Of a stretch of 59,497 bases of DNA, positions 50,881 to 59,495 are shown piece after piece. Each line of letters begins with the position of its first letter. The stretch's first letter is position 1. Made by a program: the position numbers and the translations under genes. The notes beneath the pieces are model-generated. The model ran no database searches. It was not told where the DNA came from and was given only the letters and a program-made list of their open reading frames with translations. Origin of the DNA: SVQP01 sp045594445 (GTDB lineage Bacteria > Bacillota > Clostridia > Oscillospirales > CAG-272); assembly GCA_045594445.1 (NCBI GenBank), contig JAZNYL010000006.1, positions 1 through 59,497 of the forward strand, written 5' to 3'.

Positions 50881-52256
50881 TTGAAAAAAGACTTGCCGAG
50901 GAGATCCTCGGAATTGCGCTCTCGGGTGGCGGCGATTTTGCCGAGATTTACCAGGAGCTGACGCAAAATGGCAACATCCGCATGGTGGATGGCAAAATCG
51001 AGGCCATTGGTGACAACGTGCTCTCGGGCGTGGGCATCCGTACCTTTATCGGTACACAGACTGTCTATGCGACCACAACTGACATTACAAGAGAAGGACT
51101 GATTCGTTGCGCGAAGTCGGTAGCAGAGGCTGTCGGCGAGATCAAGGGAGCTGTTTCCTTGCATCTTTGCGAGCGCATTTTCCCCAACATTCACCCCGTG
51201 ACCACCGTTCCCGCAACTGCCGAGATGAAGTACAAGATCGATCTGCTCAAATCCGCCTGCAACACGGCAAAGAGCTACGATCAGAGCATCGTACAGGTAG
51301 CAGGTAACCTTCTGATGGTGGACCATTCCATTCTGGTTGCCAACTCCGAGGGCCTTTACACCACCGACAGACATATCCGCACCCGCATGGCAGTCAATGC
51401 CGTCGCGTCCAACGGTCATGAGAACCAGTCCGGCTCTTGCGCACCCGGTCGCGGCATGGGCCTTGAGGTGTTTGATCTCTTCCGTCCCGAGGACATCGGC
51501 CGTGAGGCTGCAAGACAGGCTGTGGTCAATCTGAACGCTTCCTACTGTCCTGCAGGCAAAATGACGGTTGCCATCGAAAACGGCTTTGGCGGCGTGATTT
51601 TCCACGAGGCTTGCGGTCACTCGCTTGAGGCAACCTCGGTTGCCATCGGTGCTTCCCAGATGGCAGGCAAGCTTGGCCAGATGATTGCCAACCCCAAGGT
51701 CACCGCCATTGACGACGGCACCATTCCGAACGGCTGGGGCTCTGTCAACATCGACGACGAGGGCAATCCCACCAAGCGTAACGTGCTGATCGAAAACGGC
51801 GTTCTCAAGAGCTACATGGTAGACCGCCTGGGCTCTCGCCGCATGGGTCTGCCCATGACCGGCAACAGCCGCAGACAGGGCTACGAATACGAGCCCACCA
51901 GCCGTATGACCAATACCTTTATCGACAACGGTCCCGACAAGAACGAGGACATCATCGCGTCTATCGAGTACGGTCTGTACGCAAAGGAAATGGGCGGCGG
52001 CTCGGTCAATCCTCTGACCGGCGCGTTCAACTTCTCGGTGCGCGAGGGCTACATCGTACGTAACGGCAAGATCTGTGAGGCTGTGCGCGGCGCATCGCTG
52101 ATCGGTACCGGCTCTCAGATCATCAAGGATATCGACATGGTTGGTCAGAATCTGGTAACCGGCCAGGGTATGTGCGGCTCGTCCAGCGGCAGCGTACCTA
52201 CCGACGTCGGTCAGCCCCTGATCCGTGTATCCGAGATCACGGTCGGCGGCAGATAA
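50877..52256 (+). CDS. tldD: TldD-family metalloprotease subunit
   Basis: The 459-residue protein belongs to the TldD/PmbA family. The zinc-binding motif HEACGH (HExxxH) is near residue 243 and GHSLEATSV follows. GMCGSSSGSVPTDVGQP near the C-terminus contains the third metal-ligand region. In E. coli TldD and TldE form a heterodimer that degrades unfolded peptides and matures microcin B17. It overlaps the HAD gene by four bases, and the partner gene follows after 12 bases. Confidence 0.94.
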   Translation: MIEKRLAEEILGIALSGGGDFAEIYQELTQNGNIRMVDGKIEAIGDNVLSGVGIRTFIGTQTVYATTTDITREGLIRCAKSVAEAVGEIKGAVSLHLCERIFPNIHPVTTVPATAEMKYKIDLLKSACNTAKSYDQSIVQVAGNLLMVDHSILVANSEGLYTTDRHIRTRMAVNAVASNGHENQSGSCAPGRGMGLEVFDLFRPEDIGREAARQAVVNLNASYCPAGKMTVAIENGFGGVIFHEACGHSLEATSVAIGASQMAGKLGQMIANPKVTAIDDGTIPNGWGSVNIDDEGNPTKRNVLIENGVLKSYMVDRLGSRRMGLPMTGNSRRQGYEYEPTSRMTNTFIDNGPDKNEDIIASIEYGLYAKEMGGGSVNPLTGAFNFSVREGYIVRNGKICEAVRGASLIGTGSQIIKDIDMVGQNLVTGQGMCGSSSGSVPTDVGQPLIRVSEITVGGR

Positions 52257-52268
52257 GGAGGCAGAGAT

Positions 52269-53612
52269 ATGGAACTTAGCAGAGCAAAACAGATCATCTT
52301 CGATGCGGCACGTGCTGCAGGTCTTGAAGAATATGAAATTTACTATATGAACAGCTCCAGCCTCTCCGCAGAGGCACTCAAGGATTCTCTGAGCGGCTTT
52401 TCCTGTGGCTCGGGTGGCGGCATCAGCCTGCGCTGCATGGTGAATGGCAAGATGGGATACGCTTCCACCGAGCTGTTTACCGAAGGCGAGCTTGCGGACC
52501 TTGTACGCCGCGCTTGCGACAACGCGCGCTACATTGAAAAGGAAGATACCGCGCCTATTTTTGCAGGCTCCGAGAGCTATGCAACCACCAATATGCCCAA
52601 ATTCGTGCCGCTGAGTGCTGCCGAGGCTAAGGCTATGACGCTGGATATGCAGAAGCAGATCTACGCTGCACACGAGGGTGTGACAGACGGCACGCAGGCA
52701 GCTTGCATCTCCTCCGAGATCGAGATCTACCTGTGCAATTCTCACGGCCTGGAGCTTTCCAACCGCGCAGGGCTGAATGGCGTTTACGCAATGCCCATCG
52801 TCAAGATCGGCGAGGAGAGCGCAGACGCGTTTGCATTCGCGCTTTGCTCGGACGAGGAAAAGGTCGCCGAGCTTGCAAAGAAGGCAACCGACAAGGCAGT
52901 GCTCAAGATCGGTGCGGGCAGCGTGCCCTCCGGCAAGACCAATATCGTGCTGGCAGGCAGCGAAATGCGCTCCATCCTCTCGGTATTCTCCAGCGCATTC
53001 TCGGCAAGAAACGCGCAGCTCGGTCTTTCCTTGCTTGCAGGTAAGGAAGGTCAGAAGATTGCGGCAGACTGCGTGTGCATCACCGACGATCCCATGAGAG
53101 AGGGCGCGCCCATGCAGACTCACTTTGACGGCGAGGGCGTGGCAACCTACAAAAAGGACATTGTCAAGGACGGCGTGCTGACCACGCTGCTCTACGACCT
53201 GACCACGGCTGCCAAGGCGGGCGTTGCCTCCACGGGTAACGGCATGCGCGGCTCGTATGCGTCGCAGGTCAACGTCGCTCCCTTTAACTTCAGCCTCTGT
53301 CCCGGCACTTTGACCGAGGACGAGCTGATCGCCAAGGCGGAGAACGGCATTTACGTCACCGCAGTCAAGGGCTTGCACGCAGGTGCGGACGCCACCACGG
53401 GTGACTTCTCGATCGAGAGCGAGGGCTTTCTCATCGAGAACGGCAAGAAGACCACCTACGTGCGCTCCTTTACCATCGCGGGCAACTTCTTCGAGCTGCT
53501 CAAGAACATCGACAGCCTGTCCGATACCGTGGAATGGGGTATTCCCGGCGGCTTTACCGTGTTCGGCGCACCCGCTGCGCTGATCAAGGATATGAGCGTG
53601 GCAGGTAAGTAA
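52269..53612 (+). CDS. TldE/PmbA-family protease subunit
   Basis: This 447-residue protein has the PmbA fold but no HExxxH motif, as expected for the non-catalytic partner of TldD. Landmarks are YYMNSSSLSAEALKDSLSGF, TSTGNGMRGSY-type STGNGMRGSYASQVNVAPFN and GFLIENGKKTTYVRSFTIAGNFFELLKNI. AAGGAGG precedes the ATG. The pair is the end of the tgt-HAD-tldD-tldE unit, closed by a terminator. No peptide natural-product genes are nearby. Confidence 0.92.
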   Translation: MELSRAKQIIFDAARAAGLEEYEIYYMNSSSLSAEALKDSLSGFSCGSGGGISLRCMVNGKMGYASTELFTEGELADLVRRACDNARYIEKEDTAPIFAGSESYATTNMPKFVPLSAAEAKAMTLDMQKQIYAAHEGVTDGTQAACISSEIEIYLCNSHGLELSNRAGLNGVYAMPIVKIGEESADAFAFALCSDEEKVAELAKKATDKAVLKIGAGSVPSGKTNIVLAGSEMRSILSVFSSAFSARNAQLGLSLLAGKEGQKIAADCVCITDDPMREGAPMQTHFDGEGVATYKKDIVKDGVLTTLLYDLTTAAKAGVASTGNGMRGSYASQVNVAPFNFSLCPGTLTEDELIAKAENGIYVTAVKGLHAGADATTGDFSIESEGFLIENGKKTTYVRSFTIAGNFFELLKNIDSLSDTVEWGIPGGFTVFGAPAALIKDMSVAGK

Positions 53613-53628
53613 TTTTTATACAATCATT

Positions 53629-53672
53629 AAGGCTCTGCCAAGTGTGAAAAAATACTTGACAGAGCCTTTTTG
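53629..53672 (+). terminator. Intrinsic terminator after tldE
   Basis: AAGGCTCTG-CCAAGT pairs with ACTTG-ACAGAGCCTT (53654-53668) around an A-rich loop, followed by five T. Confidence 0.88.
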
Positions 53673-53703
53673 TGTGCATTTTGCTAAAAATATGCAATTC
53701 CCC

Positions 53704-53732
53704 TTGACAAAAAATGCAAAATAGATTATAAT
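53704..53732 (+). promoter_or_regulatory. SigA-type promoter of rny
   Basis: TTGACA (53704-53709) and TATAAT (53727-53732) are separated by 17 bases. Confidence 0.82.
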
Positions 53733-53813
53733 AAAGTAAGTATTGTAAACTGCATGAAGTGTTTTTTGCTATACTTTTATAGAAACCCACAGGAAAAGGA
53801 GGTGTACAAGAAA

Positions 53814-55376
53814 ATGCCATGGGAAAACCCCATAGCTTTTTGGATCAGCATTGTAGTTGTGGCTCTGGTTTGCATTGTAATCGGCGTTGTTGCGGGCATT
53901 CTTTACCGTAAAAAGATCGCTGAGCGCGCCATCGGCTCTGCTGAGCAGAAGGCCAAGGCTTTGGTTGAAGAAGGCCAAAAGCAGGCGGCTTCGGCACAGA
54001 AAGAGGCTTTGCTCTCCGCAAAGGAAGAAATTATGCGTCAGCGTAACGACTTCGAGAGAGAGATGAAGGAGCGCAGAAACGAAGTATCCAGAACAGAGTC
54101 GCGACTTGCCAAAAAGGAAGAAACTCTTGAGAAAAAGACCGAGCAGGTCGAGCACAAGAGTGAGCAGCTTGACAAAAAGATTAAGGAAAATGAGCAGTTC
54201 CGTGAATTGATCGCAGAACAGTTGAAAATGCAGATGAACAAGCTTGAAGCCATCGCAGGCTATTCCGCCGAGCAGGCCAAGGAAGAATTGGTCGCGCGCG
54301 TGGAAAACGAGGCAAAGGAAGAGATTGCCAGACGCCTTGAGGAGCTTGAAGCACAGTACAAGGAGGATGCCGAGGAAAAGGCTCGTGACATCATCACCCT
54401 TGCCATTCAGCGTTATGCATCCGACCAGGTAGCCGAGGTCACCATTTCGACCGTCGCGCTTCCCAATGACGACATGAAGGGACGTATCATCGGTAGAGAG
54501 GGACGTAACATCCAGCAGCTTGAAAAGCTGACCGGTGTGGAATTGATCGTGGACGATACCCCCGAAACTATCATTCTTTCGGGCTTTGATCCCGTTCGCC
54601 GCGAGGTTGCAAGACTCGCCCTTGAAAAATTGATTGCAGACGGCAGAATCCATCCTACCCGTATTGAGGAAATGGTGGAGAAGGCCAAGAGAGAGGTTGA
54701 CACGGCTGTCAAGCAGGCGGGTGAACGCGCTATCTACGAGGTTGGCGTTCGTAACCTGAATCCCGAGCTTGTCAGACTGCTTGGCAGACTTCGCTACAGA
54801 ACCAGCTACGGACAGAACGTACTCAAGCACTCCATTGAGGTTGCCTTCCTGGCAGGCGTGATGGCAGAGGAGCTTGGCGTGGACGCAACGCTTGCACGCC
54901 GCGCAGGTCTGCTTCACGATATCGGTAAGGCATTCCCGCAGGACGTTGAGGGTACGCACGTACAGATCGGCGTAAACGCCGTCAAGAAGTACAAGGAGAG
55001 CCGTGAGGTCGTGCATGCGATCGAGGCTCACCACAACGACGTTGAACCCAAGACCGTGATCGCATTCCTCGTGCAGGCAGCAGACGCCATTTCGGCAGCA
55101 AGACCCGGTGCCCGCAGAGAGGACATGGAAAACTACATCAAGCGTCTTGAAAAGATCGAAGAGATCGCGAAATCCTTCGGTGGCGTTGACAAGGCTTATG
55201 CAATTCAGGCGGGTAGAGAGATCCGCGTGATGGTCAACCCCGATACCGTCAGCGATGACAACATGAAGGTGGTTGCAAGAGAGATGGCTGAAAAGATTCA
55301 GAACGAGGTTCAGTATCCCGGCCAGATCAAGATCAACATCATTCGCGAAAGCCGCGTTGTAGATTACGCAAAGTAA
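53814..55376 (+). CDS. rny: Ribonuclease Y
   Basis: This 520-residue membrane-anchored endoribonuclease starts mRNA decay in Firmicutes. It has an N-terminal transmembrane helix (AFWISIVVVALVCIVIGVVAGIL), a long charged coiled coil to about residue 200, a KH domain (KGRIIGREGRNIQQLEKLTGVEL region) and a metal-binding HD domain with AGLLHDIGKAF near 365. The start at 53814 is chosen for AAAAGGAGGTG nine bases upstream. The open frame extends 20 codons further upstream without a ribosome binding site. Confidence 0.97.
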   Translation: MPWENPIAFWISIVVVALVCIVIGVVAGILYRKKIAERAIGSAEQKAKALVEEGQKQAASAQKEALLSAKEEIMRQRNDFEREMKERRNEVSRTESRLAKKEETLEKKTEQVEHKSEQLDKKIKENEQFRELIAEQLKMQMNKLEAIAGYSAEQAKEELVARVENEAKEEIARRLEELEAQYKEDAEEKARDIITLAIQRYASDQVAEVTISTVALPNDDMKGRIIGREGRNIQQLEKLTGVELIVDDTPETIILSGFDPVRREVARLALEKLIADGRIHPTRIEEMVEKAKREVDTAVKQAGERAIYEVGVRNLNPELVRLLGRLRYRTSYGQNVLKHSIEVAFLAGVMAEELGVDATLARRAGLLHDIGKAFPQDVEGTHVQIGVNAVKKYKESREVVHAIEAHHNDVEPKTVIAFLVQAADAISAARPGARREDMENYIKRLEKIEEIAKSFGGVDKAYAIQAGREIRVMVNPDTVSDDNMKVVAREMAEKIQNEVQYPGQIKINIIRESRVVDYAK

Positions 55377-55522
55377 TGACAAGGTCATAATCGCACTCAA
55401 AAAATATTGCAAAAAGGATTGCCCTTAAGGGATTTTCATAGAGCTTATATAAATTCCCGCAGCAGACAATCAGCGCAAAAGCCAAAGCCTTTGCGTTGCA
55501 CCATATATATTTGATGAGACCG

Positions 55523-55557
55523 AGTAAGGGCGTCACCCATGAGGTGACGCCCTTACT
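55523..55557. repeat. Perfect 15-bp palindrome (REP-like or bidirectional terminator)
   Basis: AGTAAGGGCGTCACC pairs exactly with GGTGACGCCCTTACT around CATGA. Neither strand has a T tract after it, so it is not a standard terminator. It may end rny transcripts, protect mRNA 3' ends, or be a dispersed palindromic repeat. Confidence 0.6.
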
Positions 55558-55654
55558 AATGCCAAAAAGATAAACAAAAAATAGAAAAATAAACAAATAA
55601 TACATAAATAGGCGAAATATAGTGAAAAATCGTGAAGGCTGTGTGCGATATTGC

Positions 55655-55683
55655 TTGACAATCGGGCTTTGGTGTGGTAAAAT
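55655..55683 (+). promoter_or_regulatory. SigA-type promoter of glyQS
   Basis: TTGACA (55655-55660) and TAAAAT (55678-55683) are separated by 17 bases, with TGTGG before the -10. Confidence 0.82.
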
Positions 55684-55740
55684 AAAGTATTATCATGGGT
55701 AAATATGTGAACAGTCACATTTTTCGTATGGAGGTATATT

Positions 55741-57138
55741 ATGAATAACAGCGAAAAGACTATGGACAAAATCGTCGCCCTGTGTAAGAACAGAGGCTTT
55801 ATCTATCCCGGCTCCGAGATCTACGGCGGCCTGGCAAACTCCTGGGACTACGGTCCTTTGGGAGTAGAGTTCAAGAATAACGTCAAGCGCGCTTGGTGGA
55901 AGAAGTTCGTGCAGGAATCCCGCTATAACGTGGGCCTTGACAGCGCGATCATCATGAATCCCCAGACCTGGGTTGCTTCGGGCCACTTGGGCGGCTTCTC
56001 CGATCCTTTGATGGACTGCAAGGTTTGCCGTGCACGCCACAGAGCGGACAAGCTGATTGAGGATTATGCATTCCAGAATGGCCTTGAGGACAATCCCGCA
56101 GGCTGGACCGACGACGAAATGATGGCTTACATCAAGGAAAAGCACATCTGCTGCCCCGATTGCGGCTCGGGTGACTTTACCAACATCCGTAAGTTCAATC
56201 TGATGTTCAAGACCTTTATCGGTGTCACCGAGGAGTCCACAAACACAGTATATCTGCGTCCCGAAACCGCACAGGGTATCTTTGTGCAGTTCAAGAACGT
56301 TGCGCGCTCGGGCAGAAAGAAGATGCCCTTTGGCGTTGGCCAGATCGGTAAGTCCTTCCGTAACGAGATTACCCCCGGTAACTTCGTATTCCGTACCCGC
56401 GAGTTTGAGCAGATGGAGCTGGAATTCTTCTGCAAGCCCGGTACCGACCTTGAGTGGTTCCAGTACTGGAGATCTTACTGCGAGAACTGGCTGATCAACC
56501 TTGGCATGAAGAAGGAAAATATGCGTCTGCGTGACCATAGCGCAGAGGAGCTGTGCTTCTATTCCAAGGGCACGACCGATATCGAGTTCTTGTTCCCGTT
56601 CGGTTGGGGCGAGCTGTGGGGTATTGCGGACAGAACCGACTATGACCTGACTCAGCACCAGAACGTTTCGGGCGAGAGCATGGAGTATTTCGATCCCGAG
56701 ACCAACGAAAAGTATATTCCTTACGTCATCGAGCCCTCGCTGGGCGCTGACCGCGTAGCACTTGCATTCCTTTGCGACGCATATGACGAGGAGATCGTGG
56801 ATCCCGCAAAGAACGACGTGCGCGTGGTTCTGCATCTGCATCCCGCACTGGCACCCGTTAAGGTTGCTGTGCTGCCTCTTTCCAAGAAGCTTTCCGAAAA
56901 GGCAGGCGAGATTTACGACGAGCTGGCTAAGTACTATAACTGCGAATTCGACGAGACCGGCTCTATCGGTAAGAGATACCGCCGTCAGGACGAGATCGGC
57001 ACGCCTCTTTGCATTACCTACGACTTTGAATCCGAGACCGACGGCTGCGTCACCGTTCGTGACAGAGATACCATGGAGCAGGTTCGTCTGCCCATCTCCG
57101 AGCTCAAGGCTTATATCGACAAGGTGGTAGAGTTCTGA
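55741..57138 (+). CDS. glyQS: Glycyl-tRNA synthetase, single-chain class II
   Basis: This 465-residue enzyme charges tRNA-Gly as an alpha-2 dimer. The opening IVALCKNRGFIYPGSEIYGGLANSWDYGPLG is diagnostic. Two Cys pairs (CKVC, CPDC) are present. Class II motifs include RPETAQGIFVQFKN, GKSFRNEI and EPSLGADRVALAF. An anticodon-binding domain makes up the C-terminus. GGAGG lies six bases before the ATG. It differs from the two-gene glyQ/glyS type. No T-box is seen. Its stop overlaps the next start. Confidence 0.97.
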   Translation: MNNSEKTMDKIVALCKNRGFIYPGSEIYGGLANSWDYGPLGVEFKNNVKRAWWKKFVQESRYNVGLDSAIIMNPQTWVASGHLGGFSDPLMDCKVCRARHRADKLIEDYAFQNGLEDNPAGWTDDEMMAYIKEKHICCPDCGSGDFTNIRKFNLMFKTFIGVTEESTNTVYLRPETAQGIFVQFKNVARSGRKKMPFGVGQIGKSFRNEITPGNFVFRTREFEQMELEFFCKPGTDLEWFQYWRSYCENWLINLGMKKENMRLRDHSAEELCFYSKGTTDIEFLFPFGWGELWGIADRTDYDLTQHQNVSGESMEYFDPETNEKYIPYVIEPSLGADRVALAFLCDAYDEEIVDPAKNDVRVVLHLHPALAPVKVAVLPLSKKLSEKAGEIYDELAKYYNCEFDETGSIGKRYRRQDEIGTPLCITYDFESETDGCVTVRDRDTMEQVRLPISELKAYIDKVVEF

Positions 57139-57965
57139 TGAACCATTTTCCTCTTGCAGGAACGCTGGTCAACACGGGCACGGTCATTCTTGGGTCGCTG
57201 ATTGGCCTTGCGATTCACGCGATTTCCAAGAAAGGGAAGCTGAAAAGTCAGCGGTTTGCCGAAATGTCCAAGTCGATCATGAACGGACTCGGCCTGGCCG
57301 TAGTCATGGTGGGCGTTGGTGGCGCTTTGACGGGCGTGATTAACGACGTCGTGTCCGATGCGGTTGCGTACCCTACGGTGCTCAGAACAGGCCTGACGGG
57401 TGAGAACACCATCATCACCATTCTGTCCATCGTGCTTGGTATTTTGGTCGGCGGCCTGATCGATATTGACCGCTGGGTCAATCTGCTTGGCCAAAAGATC
57501 GAGAAGATGTTTAACCGCAACCCCGAGCAAAGTGCCGTACAGGTTCCCGTGGCGCAGGGCTTTGTGTCGGCGTCGCTGTTGTTTTGCGTAGGCTCCATGA
57601 CCATCGTCGGCTCAATTCAGAGCGGACTGATGGGTGACCACGATCTGCTTTATACCAAATCCATGTTGGATCTGGTGTCCTCGATCATTCTGTCCTCCAC
57701 CATGGGGGTCGGCGTGCTGCTTTCTTCCTTGTTCGTGCTGGTTTTCCAGGGCGGGATCGCGCTGGTTGCAAGCATTGCAGGGCAGGGGCTTTCGACCTCT
57801 GTCATTGACACCATGAGTATGGTCGGCTCTGTGCTGATCGTGGGATTGGGATTTAACGTCATGGGCATCACCAAGCTCAAGATTATGAACTATCTTCCCG
57901 CAGTTTTCTTTCCTATCGCCTTGGTGCCGCTTTGGAACTGGGTGGTTGGCCTGATCGCGGGGTAA
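57138..57965 (+). CDS. DUF554 family membrane protein (YdfK-like)
   Basis: This 275-residue polytopic protein has about seven hydrophobic segments. It opens with AGTLVNTGTVILGSLIGLAI, typical of DUF554. SLLFCVGSMTIVGSIQSGLMGDH and LGFNVMGITKLKIMNYLPAVFFP are other family landmarks. It may be a transporter, but no substrate is established. It is coupled to glyQS by a TGATG overlap, with no functional link obvious. Confidence 0.9.
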   Translation: MNHFPLAGTLVNTGTVILGSLIGLAIHAISKKGKLKSQRFAEMSKSIMNGLGLAVVMVGVGGALTGVINDVVSDAVAYPTVLRTGLTGENTIITILSIVLGILVGGLIDIDRWVNLLGQKIEKMFNRNPEQSAVQVPVAQGFVSASLLFCVGSMTIVGSIQSGLMGDHDLLYTKSMLDLVSSIILSSTMGVGVLLSSLFVLVFQGGIALVASIAGQGLSTSVIDTMSMVGSVLIVGLGFNVMGITKLKIMNYLPAVFFPIALVPLWNWVVGLIAG

Positions 57966-57988
57966 TAGAAAAACGAGTATAAGAATAG

Positions 57989-58024
57989 AACAGGGCTGCT
58001 TCTTGGGAGGCAGCCCTGCTTTTG
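57989..58024 (+). terminator. Intrinsic terminator after the DUF554 gene
   Basis: CAGGGCTGC (57991-57999) pairs with GCAGCCCTG (58010-58018), followed by CTTTT. Confidence 0.82.
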
Positions 58025-58056
58025 AACATAAATATTATTTAGTTGCCAACAAACGC

Positions 58057-58090
58057 AAAAGCACCGTGCCAAGTTGGCACGGTGCTTTTT
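58057..58090 (-). terminator. Intrinsic terminator after rplL (probably bidirectional)
   Basis: GCACCGTGCC pairs with GGCACGGTGC around a 5-base loop, with A runs on one side and T runs on the other. It ends the rplJL transcript on the minus strand and would stop residual plus-strand transcription. Confidence 0.85.
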
Positions 58091-58140
58091 GCTATCCAAG
58101 ACAGATGCAAATTGATTGTGTGTATTTTCCGGAAGGGAAA

Positions 58141-58518
58141 TTACTTGATGGTAACGGTTGCGCCTGCAGCGGTGAGCTGTTCCTTGATCTTCTCTGCGTC
58201 TTCCTTGGAAACGCCTTCCTTCAGAATCTTGGGAGCGCCCTCTACGAGGTCCTTTGCGTCCTTCAGGCCGAGACCGGTGATCTCGCGAACGGCCTTGATA
58301 ACGTCGAGCTTCTTAGCGCCGAAGCTGGTCAGTTCAACGTCGAACTCGGTCTTCTCCTCAACTGCTGCTGCAGCGGGAGCTGCTGCGCCGCCAACTGCTA
58401 CGGGAGCTGCTGCGGATACGCCAAATTCCTCTTCAACTGCCTTAACCAGGTCAGCGAGCTCGAGGATAGTGAGAGTCTTGATTTCTTCAACAATAGCTGT
58501 AATCTTTTCGGATGCCAT
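58141..58518 (-). CDS. rplL: 50S ribosomal protein L7/L12
   Basis: This 125-residue stalk protein recruits translation GTPases. The N-terminal dimerisation region ITAIVEEIKTLTILELADLV is followed by an Ala-rich hinge and the C-terminal domain EKTEFDVELTSFGAKKLDVIKAVREITGLGLKDAKDLVEGAPKILKEGVSKEDAEKIKEQL. The AGGAGG site is nine bases before the ATG. It is the promoter-distal gene after rplJ. Confidence 0.97.
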   Translation of the reverse strand: MASEKITAIVEEIKTLTILELADLVKAVEEEFGVSAAAPVAVGGAAAPAAAAVEEKTEFDVELTSFGAKKLDVIKAVREITGLGLKDAKDLVEGAPKILKEGVSKEDAEKIKEQLTAAGATVTIK

Positions 58519-58575
58519 GATAAATTACCTCCTGAATTGTGAGTGTTTTTAAAAATTTGTGTGTGATGCAGAAAA

Positions 58576-58923
58576 TTAAGCTTCTGCGGGAGCTTCTGCA
58601 GCTTCTTCGCTGCCACCGTTCTGCTTGTCGATAATAGCCTGCAGACCGTAAGCGAAGTTGTACAGAGGGGACTTGATAGAGCCCAGGAACTTTGCGATGA
58701 GGACTTCCTTGGAGGGAATCTCTGCGAGTGCGTTCACTGCTGCTGCGTCGATAACGCCGCCGTCAACGTAACCTGCGAGGATCTCGAAGGAAGGAATCTT
58801 TTCAGCGTATTCCTTGAGGATCTTTGCTGCTGCAACGGGATCATTCTTGCTGATAGCGATTGCGGTCATGCCGTTCAGGTGCTCCTTCAGAGCGAAGAAA
58901 GCTCTCTTCTGATTCTTGGCGAG
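58576..58923 (-). pseudogene. rplJ: 50S ribosomal protein L10, N-terminally truncated at a sequence junction
   Basis: The frame encodes AKNQKRAFFALKEHLNGMTAIAISKNDP and the rest of L10 (C-terminal EEAAEAPAEA), but about 60 N-terminal residues are missing. Going upstream on the minus strand, the frame meets TGA (58924-58926) two codons before AKN. The sequence beyond matches another gene on the other strand. A start at ATG 58869 would leave only 97 residues and cut through conserved sequence. L10 is essential, so a broken copy beside an intact rplL suggests a joining error or rearrangement near 58920 rather than a true pseudogene. Confidence 0.85.
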
Positions 58924-59274
58924 TCACTTGACCGAATCAAGAGTATTGCGGAAGCAACGCTTGAGGAAAACGGATGCGCTCATACCGTGTCGGTATCTCT
59001 CGGAGAGGAAAAATACCCAACAAAAAATTACGAATCCGCCTGCTTTCCCTCGGGAGTCTACTCCTCGCTTCAGATAAAAATAGGTGATGCGGACGGACAG
59101 AATTGGTGGTGCGTTCTTTTCCCGGCGTTGTGTCTTTCGAGCGCAAAGGGCGCAGAGCAGGCATTTATTGAGGTCGGTCTCACTTCGGAGCAATATAAAA
59201 TAATCACCGAGACCGATGATCCCAAATACAAGATCCGATTTAAGATCCTCGAGGGAATCGAGGGAATGTTTTGA
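58921..59274 (+). pseudogene. spoIIR: Stage II sporulation protein R, N-terminally truncated
   Basis: The frame reads ESLDRIKSIAEATLEENG, then LGEEKYPTKNYESACFPSGVYSSLQIKIGDADGQNWWCVLFPALC and on to ILEGIEGMF. YP.K.Y, P.G.Y and especially GxNWWCVLFPxLC are diagnostic of SpoIIR, the forespore signal that triggers pro-SigE processing. About half the protein, including the signal sequence, is missing. The open frame continues upstream to 58879, but those residues are the antisense of rplJ. Codons such as ATA and AAA are commoner here than elsewhere in the window. Confidence 0.85.
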
Positions 59275-59307
59275 TCAACACCGTTTTGACAGATCCAAAT
59301 TTATTTA

Positions 59308-59353
59308 TAAAGAGAGAGTCAGATCCAAAATGAATTTGACTCTCTCTTTTTTG
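59308..59353. terminator. Bidirectional terminator between spoIIR and the last gene
   Basis: AGAGAGAGTCA (59311-59321) pairs with TGACTCTCTCT (59336-59346), followed by T on the plus strand and by T-rich sequence on the minus strand. A direct repeat CAGATCCAAA occurs at about 59290 and 59320. Confidence 0.82.
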
Positions 59354-59354
59354 T

Positions 59355-59495
59355 TTACTGTTTTATTGCTTCAAGTACTTTTTCAAGAGATCTTTTCGTG
59401 GTCTCGTCTGTTTCCGAGTTGAAAACGATCAAGTTATCGACGGCGTTTTCTTCTTCGAGCAAGGTCGGAACGGAATAGTCTATATTTTTTACGTA
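59355..59495 (-). CDS. C-terminal end of an unidentified protein (runs off window)
   Basis: An open minus-strand frame enters from the right edge and ends with TAA at 59355-59357. It gives 46 residues, mostly acidic and helical, including TLLEEENAVDNLIVFNSETD and ending LEKVLEAIKQ. It is convergent with spoIIR and shares its terminator, which fits a real gene end. I do not recognise the family. Confidence 0.5.
   Translation of the reverse strand, partial: YVKNIDYSVPTLLEEENAVDNLIVFNSETDETTKRSLEKVLEAIKQ

Larger units (their letters stand above)
55377..55740. other. A/T-rich intergenic region between rny and glyQS
   Basis: No gene is seen in these 364 bases. They hold a shorter imperfect hairpin (around 55477-55498, CGCAAAAGC with GCCTTTGCG), a perfect 15-bp palindrome at 55523-55557, an A/T-rich stretch and the glyQS promoter. 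The leader of glyQS is only about 50 bases, too short for a T-box riboswitch. Confidence 0.7.

Noticed and set aside
55684..55740. T-box riboswitch before glyQS
   Set aside because: The leader is too short and has no specifier loop or antiterminator pair.
58879..58920. N-terminal codons of spoIIR upstream of 58921
   Set aside because: These residues are the antisense of conserved rplJ sequence, so they are not part of a genuine SpoIIR N-terminus.
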